A program made the position numbers and the translations under genes. Below, one piece after another: positions 7,548 to 14,305 of a DNA stretch of 64,000 nucleotides (positions within the stretch are counted from its first letter, which is position 1; every line of letters begins with the position of its first letter). A model generated the notes under the pieces. The model was not told the origin of the DNA, did no database searches, and saw only the letters and a program-made list of their open reading frames with translations. The stretch covers positions 62,158-126,157 of the forward strand of contig NZ_NDHW01000084.1 in assembly GCF_002251945.1 (NCBI RefSeq), written 5' to 3'. This DNA is from Pseudanabaena sp. SR411 (GTDB lineage: Bacteria; Cyanobacteriota; Cyanobacteriia; Pseudanabaenales; Pseudanabaenaceae).

Positions 7548-10500
7548 TCACTCTCTTTTCTTAACCCGTTTTTTCTTCTCAACTTTGATCAGTGGCGCAC
7601 TTAGAGCTTCATAGAGGCTAAATAAATATTCGATGCGGTTTAGTTCGCTAACAAAGGGCTGGGGACGATAGCAAAGGTCTACGGCTTTGTCTAGGGCTTG
7701 ATGGGCTTTTACCAAGTCGGGCGGCATGGTGAGGGGATCGTAAAGATCAGCGAGGCTGGATTTGACCTCCCCCTGCCCCTCCTTGAAAGAAGGGGAGTTA
7801 GACTCCTTTTCTTCTTGTCCCTCTTCTTCAATCTTCTCTTGTTCCCCTCCTTGAAAGGAGGGGCTAGGGGAGGTTCTTACTTTCTCTCCTTGAAAGGATG
7901 GGCTAGGGGAGGTATATTTCTCGCGTACCGCCAAAACCACTCGCGCCGCATCTTCAACTTTTTGCTTTTGTTTGTCGCTGATGTTTTCAGGGAATGGGTA
8001 GTTGTTGTAAACGATTGTATTAGAATAGCGAAAATCACTTTTTAATCTTCCATAAACATACCTAACCCAAGTCATGTGCATTTCTGAAGTGAGGACACCA
8101 AAGAGATACAAGCTAGAATCAGCAATAAAAGAGCAAAGATTGCTTGGAACTATATTGTTATCAATAAATCCAAAAGGTACATACTTTCTATTCTCAGATG
8201 AAACTAATGGAACAATAATTGCAGAATCGGGATTATGCTTATCTCTGAAAGTTGTAGGATAGTCAGCTAAAAAACGAGCTTGCTTATCAGGACTTGCCAA
8301 TCGTATTTGTCTCACATTTTCTATCCTTTTCATTACCAAAGACATTTTCTTTAATTCCTGCGGATGGGCATCAACTAGCCAAAGACACCATCTACTTTTC
8401 CCATTTATAAACTCATCTGAACCAATAAATTGCTTAAAATATTTAGCTGATAAAGGCTCTACTTTAATAAATTGCTCTTTCTCTTGATCGTTAAAAATCA
8501 AGTTTCCACCATCTATAGCCTTATTTCCAGCTAACATTGAGGGTACATTACAAATTGGCTTAGTTCTTTTAAGAATTACTAAATCATTCCCCTCAGCCAA
8601 ATACGGATTAATGTTTCTAACTTTTCTCTCTGTTGGCTCACCCTTGATATCTGCATAATCAAAAACCCTTTTATTTTCAATATCCTGCAACCCAAAGCCA
8701 ATAATCACACAATGCACAGCCGCATTACCTTTTGCCTCATTACTCCAACTAAAAGTCCGATGAGCAAAATGGATTTTAATCTTATATCTGTTGTAAAGCT
8801 CTTGCCAGAGAATCCCGACTTGTTCACCTTGCGAAATAGAACTTGTACTAACAAAAGCGCATTTGACCTCCCCTAACCCCTCCTTGAAAGGAGGGGAACA
8901 AGAGTTTAGATATTGAGCGGCTTTCAAGTACCAAGCACAAACATAGTCCAATACACCAGCCCCATTCACCCCAGCAAAAATTATCTCCATATCCGACTTC
9001 AGCTTAGCGCTTTGCAAATGCTTACCGACAAAAGGCGGATTCCCTAAAATATAGTCAAAGACCACCCCCTGCCCCTCCTTGGAAGGAGGGGAGAAAGACT
9101 CCATCTTCTCTTGTTCCCCTCCTTCCAAGGATGGGCTAGGGGAGGTTCTTACCCGCTCTCCTTTCAAGGAGTCACTAGAAGAGCTTCTTAAATTCTCCCT
9201 AATATCCTCCAACACCCCCTCTAAATTCTCAAAAATCAAATTATTGGCATAACGCAACACTGTAATTCCCACACTCCATAAAAACTCATCCCTAACCGCA
9301 TCATATTCCCTACCCTCCTGCGTAAAATGCTGACCACCATCCAACTCGATCGCTAAATTAGCACTCGGACAAAAGAAATCCAAAATGTAATTACCAATTG
9401 AATGCTGTCTCCTAAACTTAAACCCATCCAACTGCTTACCCTGCAAAGCTTTCCACAAAGTCACCTCCGCAGGAGTCGCATTATTCCTCAACTCTCGCCG
9501 AAAATCTTTCTTACTAGCTAGATTACTAATCACCTTATAAGGAACTTGCTCTATTAATTCTTGTCCCCATCCTAACTCTTGTCCCCCTCCTTGAAAGGAG
9601 GGGCTAGGGGAGGTTCTTAATCTTTCGCCTAAGGAAAAGCTAGAAGAGGTTTTAGATACTCTCGGAACCACCCCTAACCCCTCCTTAGAAGGAGGGGAAC
9701 AAGATCGCCAATCAATCCGCAACGAATTACCATGCACAATCTTCGCCGCCTTCTTCAAAGGCAACCGCACAAAATACTGCCCAAACTCATTACTCACCTT
9801 CACATTCATCTGATGATCGATCAACCACATCGCCACCTCAGCCACCCGCACCGCAAACTCATCGTATTCAATCCCCGCAAACTGATCTACATCTACCTGA
9901 ATAATTGAGCTAACATCCGTCACCAACTGCCCACCCTTATTCAACTCCAACAAAATCAAAATCTCTAAATCCCGCAACTCTCGATAAGTGATAATCAAAA
10001 AATTACCGCAACCACAGGCAGGATCGAGAAAATGGAGATTCGCAATTTTCTGATGTAACTCGTTTAACCTGTTGCGATTGCCCTTTACTTTCTCAAATTC
10101 AGTATAAAGATCATCCAAAAAAAGCGGCTTAATCAACTTTTGAATATTTTTCTCAGAAGTATAGTGCGCTCCTAAATTCCGCCGTTCCGTCTGATTCATC
10201 ACCACTTGAAACATCGAACCAAAAATCGCAGGCGAAATCTTACCCCAATCAAACGCACAAGCCTCTAGCAACATCTCGCGCATATCACGATCAAACGCCG
10301 CAGGTTGCACAGTCTCCTCAAATAACTTCCCATTCACATAGGGAAACTGTGCCAAATTCTCATCTAAATTCTTTAAACGGCGCTCATTTGGCGTATTCAA
10401 AACATGGAAAATCGAAGCAATGTGCATCGCCAAATCACTACCATCTTCCTTCGTATGCAGATCGATATATTCCCAAAAAATCCCCTTGTTAAAAATCCCC

Positions 10501-11090
10501 GTATCATCGGCAAACATACAAAACAACAGCCTGACTAGATACACCTCTAAGTCATGCCCCGTATAGCCAATCTCCTTGAGGCGATCATGTAGTTTCCCCA
10601 TCAACTCCGCCGCCGCGATATTGACAGGATCTTCATCCTTATAAACCCGTTTCTCATATCCCGCCATAAAGCCGAATAGATGTACATGGTTGACAAAATC
10701 CTTTAGCTCAAACTCATGATTAACATCCGTATCTAAATCATAGAGCCTGAATTTCTGGAAATCCGACACCAAAATATACTTGGGTAACTCATGCTCCTTT
10801 AAATTTGGGAAATAATCTTTAGCCTGTTGTGTCGCCTTGTCTAAGTCCTTGCCCCTAGACTTATGCTCTACCAAAATCGTCCCCTTCCACAGCAAATCAA
10901 TAAAACCTTGTTTGTTATCCGCCTTTTTAATAGGCAACTCAAAACTTCCCACCCGCCGCCGTGAAATGCCAAACACATTAAAAAATTCGTTCCAGAAAGA
11001 TTGAGATTCTGACTTCTCTGAAGTCTCATTTTCCCATTCCTTAGAAAAGGCGATCGCCCGTTGCTTAATCTCATTCCAACTTAAAGGCAT
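7548..11090 (-). CDS. MmeI-like (type IIL) restriction-methylation enzyme with embedded DUF559 nuclease and in-frame repeats
   Basis: A single-chain restriction and adenine-N6 methylation enzyme is predicted. The N-terminal nuclease region has Asp65 and the Glu75-x-Lys77 pair (GFIDLLWKGTILVEHKS), a PD-(D/E)XK site. The methyltransferase has the SAM motif LDPACGCGNFL (about residue 356) and the catalytic NPPF (about 683); a target-recognition region follows. Residues about 512-635 are a separate DUF559 (Vsr-like) nuclease domain inserted between motif X/I sequences and NPPF, bracketed by GC-rich repeats. Two more repeat insertions occur, near residues 730-745 and 1060-1115. Removing the insertions leaves about 900-920 residues, close to MmeI-family length. 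The frame is intact throughout. The VapBC pair lies downstream on the same strand. Confidence 0.88.
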   Translation of the reverse strand: MPLSWNEIKQRAIAFSKEWENETSEKSESQSFWNEFFNVFGISRRRVGSFELPIKKADNKQGFIDLLWKGTILVEHKSRGKDLDKATQQAKDYFPNLKEHELPKYILVSDFQKFRLYDLDTDVNHEFELKDFVNHVHLFGFMAGYEKRVYKDEDPVNIAAAELMGKLHDRLKEIGYTGHDLEVYLVRLLFCMFADDTGIFNKGIFWEYIDLHTKEDGSDLAMHIASIFHVLNTPNERRLKNLDENLAQFPYVNGKLFEETVQPAAFDRDMREMLLEACAFDWGKISPAIFGSMFQVVMNQTERRNLGAHYTSEKNIQKLIKPLFLDDLYTEFEKVKGNRNRLNELHQKIANLHFLDPACGCGNFLIITYRELRDLEILILLELNKGGQLVTDVSSIIQVDVDQFAGIEYDEFAVRVAEVAMWLIDHQMNVKVSNEFGQYFVRLPLKKAAKIVHGNSLRIDWRSCSPPSKEGLGVVPRVSKTSSSFSLGERLRTSPSPSFQGGGQELGWGQELIEQVPYKVISNLASKKDFRRELRNNATPAEVTLWKALQGKQLDGFKFRRQHSIGNYILDFFCPSANLAIELDGGQHFTQEGREYDAVRDEFLWSVGITVLRYANNLIFENLEGVLEDIRENLRSSSSDSLKGERVRTSPSPSLEGGEQEKMESFSPPSKEGQGVVFDYILGNPPFVGKHLQSAKLKSDMEIIFAGVNGAGVLDYVCAWYLKAAQYLNSCSPPFKEGLGEVKCAFVSTSSISQGEQVGILWQELYNRYKIKIHFAHRTFSWSNEAKGNAAVHCVIIGFGLQDIENKRVFDYADIKGEPTERKVRNINPYLAEGNDLVILKRTKPICNVPSMLAGNKAIDGGNLIFNDQEKEQFIKVEPLSAKYFKQFIGSDEFINGKSRWCLWLVDAHPQELKKMSLVMKRIENVRQIRLASPDKQARFLADYPTTFRDKHNPDSAIIVPLVSSENRKYVPFGFIDNNIVPSNLCSFIADSSLYLFGVLTSEMHMTWVRYVYGRLKSDFRYSNTIVYNNYPFPENISDKQKQKVEDAARVVLAVREKYTSPSPSFQGEKVRTSPSPSFQGGEQEKIEEEGQEEKESNSPSFKEGQGEVKSSLADLYDPLTMPPDLVKAHQALDKAVDLCYRPQPFVSELNRIEYLFSLYEALSAPLIKVEKKKRVKKRE
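7764..7913. repeat. Family D repeats, inverted pair inside the restriction-methylation gene (3' part)
   Basis: A copy at 7764-7797 and copies in the opposite orientation at 7841-7880 and 7884-7913 share the core CCCCTCCTTGAAAGGAGGGG with outer arms resembling ACCTCCCC and GGGGAGGT. All read in frame in the host gene as Ser/Pro/Gly/Glu-rich peptide (for example SPSFQGGEQEKI). They lie beyond the methyltransferase core in a poorly constrained C-terminal linker. Confidence 0.85.
8865..8902. repeat. Family D repeat, single copy inside the restriction-methylation gene
   Basis: One copy (ACCTCCCCTAACCCC, then the TCCTTGAAAGGAGGGG half) reads in frame as SCSPPFKEGLGEVK within the methyltransferase part, between AAQYLN and CAFVSTSSISQGEQ. 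It adds about ten residues at a loop. Confidence 0.85.
9060..9175. repeat. Family D repeats at the 3' border of the embedded DUF559 domain
   Basis: Two copies in opposite orientation (9060-9092 and 9113-9151) plus a third degenerate copy to 9175 lie between the DUF559 domain and the NPPF motif. They are translated as SSSSDSLKGERVRTSPSPS and SPPSKEGQGVV. Together with the copies at 9580-9702 they bracket the nuclease domain. Confidence 0.85.
9187..9558 (-). other. Embedded DUF559 (Vsr-like) endonuclease domain
   Basis: The segment encodes about 124 residues with the full DUF559 pattern: RRELRNNATPAEVTLWKAL, then FKFRRQHSIGNYILDFFCP and NLAIELDGGQHF. The glutamate of PAEVTLW, the aspartate of ILDFFCP and the ELDG/QH residues are those expected at the Vsr-like PD-(D/E)XK active site. 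The domain is usually a free-standing protein of 110-130 residues. It is in frame with the host gene and shares its strand, but has no start of its own that is obviously used. Confidence 0.88.
9580..9702. repeat. Family D repeats at the 5' border of the embedded DUF559 domain
   Basis: Copies at 9580-9619 and, in the opposite orientation, 9666-9702, with a degenerate copy between, are translated as SCSPPSKEGLGVVPRVSK and LRTSPSPSFQGGGQELGWGQ. The outermost copy abuts GNSLRIDWRS, which in MmeI-like enzymes, as I remember them, runs almost directly into FDYILGNPPF. Confidence 0.85.
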
Positions 11091-11258
11091 ATGGACAAAT
11101 GTTAAGGCTTAATTTTAGGTAATATTTATACTAGCATTTGTTTTCTAAAACTACCTATAATTAACTTGAGGAGAGGAAACAATAGGAAAAAGGCGATCGC
11201 CTACGTTCTTTAATCTAAGAGTAAAAAAACAAGAATTTGAAAAACATAGGAAACTACG

Positions 11259-11957
11259 ATGATTGCCACACCACTCAGTAAACCTACTAACTTAACTTCC
11301 ACTGCGATCGCTGAGCAAGTTAGACCACTTGCCGAAAATCGCGTGATCTTGAATAACATTAGCTGGGATACATTTGAACGATTACTTGCTGATATTGGCG
11401 ATCGCCGTAAAACCTTATTTCATTACATCAACGGTACTTTAGAAATTATGTCACCGCTCTCGCTCCATGAAGGTAGTAATCGGTTTATTGATGATTTAAT
11501 TCGAGCATTTTCTGATGAATTAGAAATTGATTTGCGAAAGCTTGGCTCTTTACTGATGAAGATTCCCGATCTAAAGCTAGGAGCAGAGCCAGATTCTTGT
11601 TACTACATCCAAAATGAGCCAATAATTCGTGGTAAAGAAGTAATTATTGTAGGACAAGATCCAGCACCCGACTTGGTTCTAGAAGTGGATATTACCAATC
11701 CAAGCGATCGCCGTTTACCAATTTATGCTTTGCTAGCTGTGCCTGAAGTCTGGCGCTATGATGGCTATAGTTTAGAATTTCTTGCCTTAGACAATGGAGC
11801 ATATCAGCCAATAGAAAAGAGTTTATCTTTTCCTGATTTGCCAGCCGCGATAATTGTGGAATATGTGCAGAAGCGTCTAACTTTAGGAGAAAGTGGAACC
11901 TTAAGGGAATTTCGTAAATGGGTAAGAGAAAATGTTGTGCGGGATGAGGTGATTTAG
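11259..11957 (+). CDS. Uma2 family (DUF820) putative endonuclease
   Basis: This is one of the Uma2/DUF820 proteins that are highly expanded in cyanobacteria. The fold is PD-(D/E)XK-like. In the 232-residue protein the typical pieces are RLLADIGDRR, YINGTLEIMSPLSLHEG, the EPDSCYYIQ segment with its conserved acidic pair, and PDLVLEVDITNPSDRRLPIY followed by PEVWRYDG. The acidic and basic active-site positions appear intact. The biological role of the family is unproven. The start ATG has GGAAAC upstream. It stands alone, divergent from the restriction-methylation gene. Confidence 0.88.
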   Translation: MIATPLSKPTNLTSTAIAEQVRPLAENRVILNNISWDTFERLLADIGDRRKTLFHYINGTLEIMSPLSLHEGSNRFIDDLIRAFSDELEIDLRKLGSLLMKIPDLKLGAEPDSCYYIQNEPIIRGKEVIIVGQDPAPDLVLEVDITNPSDRRLPIYALLAVPEVWRYDGYSLEFLALDNGAYQPIEKSLSFPDLPAAIIVEYVQKRLTLGESGTLREFRKWVRENVVRDEVI

Positions 11958-11973
11958 GTAATTTCACATGAGA

Positions 11974-12084
11974 CAAACCCAGTTATACCAAAGCACAAAA
12001 TGGCGTAGCCATTTTGTGCTTTGGTATAACTGGGTTTGGTTTTTAAATCCCAAAAGTGTTGCCATACTTTCGGGAATAGGTATT
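11974..12084. repeat. Family A two-hairpin element, copy 1 (minus orientation)
   Basis: The core palindrome has exact 31-base arms (11974-12004 and 12008-12038) around GTA, centred on AAAATGGCGTAGCCATTTT. A second small stem, CCCAAAAGT...ACTTTCGGG, lies at 12049-12074. The element is bounded by TTATACC and GGTATT. Read on the minus strand it aligns along its length with the copies at 42101, 54514 and (same orientation) 56451. The long stem could also end Uma2 transcription. Confidence 0.75.
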
Positions 12085-12121
12085 AACTATTGGTGGGCGC
12101 GAAGCGCCCACCAATAGTTAA
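12083..12121 (-). terminator. Hairpin at the 3' end of the cyclotransferase-like gene
   Basis: The 18-base arms 12083-12100 and 12104-12121 are exact complements around GAA, with the AAGC-type centre GGGCGCGAAGCGCCC. The stem includes the stop codon of the minus-strand gene at 12118. No clear T-run follows on the minus strand, so termination is possible but not certain. Confidence 0.6.
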
Positions 12122-12693
12122 CTGTATTGGCGTTTGTGATATGACTGCAATTGGTAAATATGATAAAACAATTGCCAAAAATATTTTTCGGTTAATCCAC
12201 AGGTAGAAGCACCTCGCAAAACAACATTGGAATACCAATCATTGGGAGCAAGTTCACGAGATAGCTTATTGACTACGCTATAGGTTCTGACATTGGTGTA
12301 AACAGTTTGACCAACAGTAACTGTAATCAGTTCATGCTGATAGCCACCCCTCGATACATCCTCACGTAGATCGAGCTGATCGCTTAAACGCATCGGTAAG
12401 CAATATAAAACTCCTTCAACATGTGAATTCGGATCTTTGACAATATCTAAGCAGCCGCAATCACGATGGGGCGAACGATAATAAAAACCAAGCTTATATC
12501 CACTCAAACGCGCCACACCTACAACATAATGATGGGCTGTCTCCCCAAGCGATCGCTTCAAATCCACAGGACACATACAGGAACCGTAAGCAAAATAATA
12601 AAACATCGGTTCTGATTGACCACATAACCCCAGATCAGAACTTTCTGAAGTCTGTAACTGTTGTATTTGCTGTGATTTGAGCGGATCTACCAT
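12118..12693 (-). CDS. Gamma-glutamylcyclotransferase-like protein
   Basis: The family converts gamma-glutamyl groups to 5-oxoproline or cleaves related amide substrates; the substrate here is unknown. Residues 31-40 (FYYFAYGSCM) are the substrate-loop motif of this fold, and Glu111 in LDLREDVSRGGYQ is at the position of the catalytic glutamate. The product is 191 residues if the first ATG is used; a start at Met30, just before the fold, is also possible. A cluster of Cys/His (DCGCLD) near residue 80 is unusual. It stands alone. Confidence 0.75.
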   Translation of the reverse strand: MVDPLKSQQIQQLQTSESSDLGLCGQSEPMFYYFAYGSCMCPVDLKRSLGETAHHYVVGVARLSGYKLGFYYRSPHRDCGCLDIVKDPNSHVEGVLYCLPMRLSDQLDLREDVSRGGYQHELITVTVGQTVYTNVRTYSVVNKLSRELAPNDWYSNVVLRGASTCGLTEKYFWQLFYHIYQLQSYHKRQYS

Positions 12694-12858
12694 ATCTGTA
12701 AGTTAGGCAAAAGCTTTTTAGTATTCTGGGATACCTGCCAAAAGTATAAGGCTTTGTGTATGCTCATCAGAGTTAACAATAAGATGAATTTTTTGAGCTA
12801 AAAAGACTCTATTGCTAATTGATCTAATCAAGTATGTCGCACCTAATTTTAAAAAAAT

Positions 12859-14082
12859 ATGCCTGAATATACAAAAGAAGATCTAGAACCAGAATCTTTG
12901 TTAAATGATCAAGATCAAGAAACTCAGTTATCGGCAAAGCCACAATTATGGGAATTAGCAGTAGTTTTTGCGAAGCTTGGCGCGATCGCCTTTGGGGGGC
13001 CAGCCGCCCATATCGCGCAGATAGAATTAGAAGTAGTGCAACGTCATCGCTGGCTGAGTCGCGAGAAATTATTAGATTTACTGGGGATTACGAATCTGAT
13101 TCCAGGTCCTAATTCGACGGAGTTAGTAATTCATGTTGGACTAGAACAAGGAGGATGGCTAGGGGCGATCGTCGCAGGCGCGAGTTTTATTATTCCTGCG
13201 ATGTTATTGGTATGGGGATTGGCGATCGTTTATGTCGAGTATCAAACTATTCCCACGGTTGGATGGTTGCTATATGGAGTTAAGCCCGTAATTATTGCGA
13301 TTATTGCTCAAGCATTATGGAAATTAGGGCGATCGGCGCTAAAAAATGCCACAACTTGGAGTGCAGGGATTTTCGTATTAGTTCTATATTTCCTAAACGT
13401 TAACGAAATTGTCCTCATGCTCGGTGCAGGTGTCGCCGTAACCCTAGTTCGTAACCTTAGCTTCCTCAAGAATCCTAAATCTCTCTCTAGCATTCTTTTT
13501 CCTTTTTCCTTTTTCCCTTTACCTTTAAGCGCCGTTACTACCGAAACCACTCTTAAACCTTGGACTGCTGTATTCTTCAGCTTTGTGAAAATTGGTTCAG
13601 TTCTCTATGGTAGTGGCTATGTGCTACTAGCATTTGTCCAGCAGGAATTTGTTGATCGCAATTGGTTGACATCCCAACAATTGCTAGATGCAGTGGCGAT
13701 TGGGCAGTTTACCCCTGGACCAGTATTAACCACTGCAACATTTATCGGTTACATCTTGGCAGGAAATTTAGGGGCGATCGCTGCCACGATTGGCATTTTT
13801 TTACCAGCTTTTATCTTAGTTCCTGTCATTAATCCCTTTGTCTCCAAATTACGAAAGTCTCCTTGGACAGCAGGTTTTCTGGATGGAGTTAATGCTGCTT
13901 CCATTGGATTGATGGCGGCTGTAGCTTGGGAATTAGGGCGTGGAACTCTGATTGATATCTGGACAGTTCTTGTAGCGATCGCTAGTCTGGCAATTTTGCT
14001 TAAATTCCCTAAAGTTAATTCGGCTTGGTTAATTATCGTTGGCGGTGCGATCGGTTGGCTGCTTAAATTTAAGACAGTATAA
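12859..14082 (+). CDS. chrA: Chromate transporter, two-domain ChrA
   Basis: ChrA proteins export chromate across the plasma membrane. The 407-residue protein is two homologous membrane halves. The first has FAKLGAIAFGGPAAHIAQ and NLIPGPNSTELVIHVG; the second has FFSFVKIGSVLYGSGYVLLA and QFTPGPVLTTATFIGYILAG. About ten to twelve hydrophobic segments are visible. The linker around residues 208-228 is encoded by a C/T-rich tract (CTTTTTCCTTTTTCC-like), a low-complexity insert between the halves. No regulator is adjacent. Sulfate or another oxyanion is an alternative natural substrate. Confidence 0.9.
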   Translation: MPEYTKEDLEPESLLNDQDQETQLSAKPQLWELAVVFAKLGAIAFGGPAAHIAQIELEVVQRHRWLSREKLLDLLGITNLIPGPNSTELVIHVGLEQGGWLGAIVAGASFIIPAMLLVWGLAIVYVEYQTIPTVGWLLYGVKPVIIAIIAQALWKLGRSALKNATTWSAGIFVLVLYFLNVNEIVLMLGAGVAVTLVRNLSFLKNPKSLSSILFPFSFFPLPLSAVTTETTLKPWTAVFFSFVKIGSVLYGSGYVLLAFVQQEFVDRNWLTSQQLLDAVAIGQFTPGPVLTTATFIGYILAGNLGAIAATIGIFLPAFILVPVINPFVSKLRKSPWTAGFLDGVNAASIGLMAAVAWELGRGTLIDIWTVLVAIASLAILLKFPKVNSAWLIIVGGAIGWLLKFKTV

Positions 14083-14102
14083 ATTTGAAGATCGCAACAA
14101 GG

Positions 14103-14206
14103 TAGCGCTTTGCGCTCAAGTCCCAACCAAGATAAATTTTGAAAGCGTTGCAAAGCAACGCTTTCAAAATTTATCTTGTGGCTCGTTTGTTCGGTAATTG
14201 CTGTAA
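14103..14206. repeat. Family B element, copy 1
   Basis: Between GCGCTTTGCGCTCAAGTCCC and the end GGTAATTGCTGTAA lies a hairpin with exact 24-base arms (14128-14151 and 14155-14178) and an AAA loop in GTTGCAAAGCAAC. The flanks match those of the copy at 50142 while the arms differ. It lies between chrA and tex. Confidence 0.75.
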
Positions 14207-14221
14207 CATCACAGTAAAATA

Positions 14222-14273
14222 AAGAACCGAATTTCTGTGGCGTGGCTTCGTGCACCACAGAAATTCGGTTCTT
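14222..14273. repeat. Hairpin upstream of tex
   Basis: The arms AAGAACCGAATTTCTGTGG (14222-14240) and its complement (14255-14273) are exact; the loop contains GGCTTCGTGCA, the AAGC/GCTT loop seen in many hairpins here. It lies 32 bases before the tex start and would form in the tex leader or end the chrA transcript. Confidence 0.7.
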
Positions 14274-14305
14274 GAAAAAGAATCCCTATGGAGTTGCTTC
14301 GATAA

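Noticed and set aside
7764..9702. CRISPR array interpretation of the repeated GC-rich units
   Set aside because: The units are palindromic, irregularly spaced, coding and in both orientations, unlike a CRISPR array.
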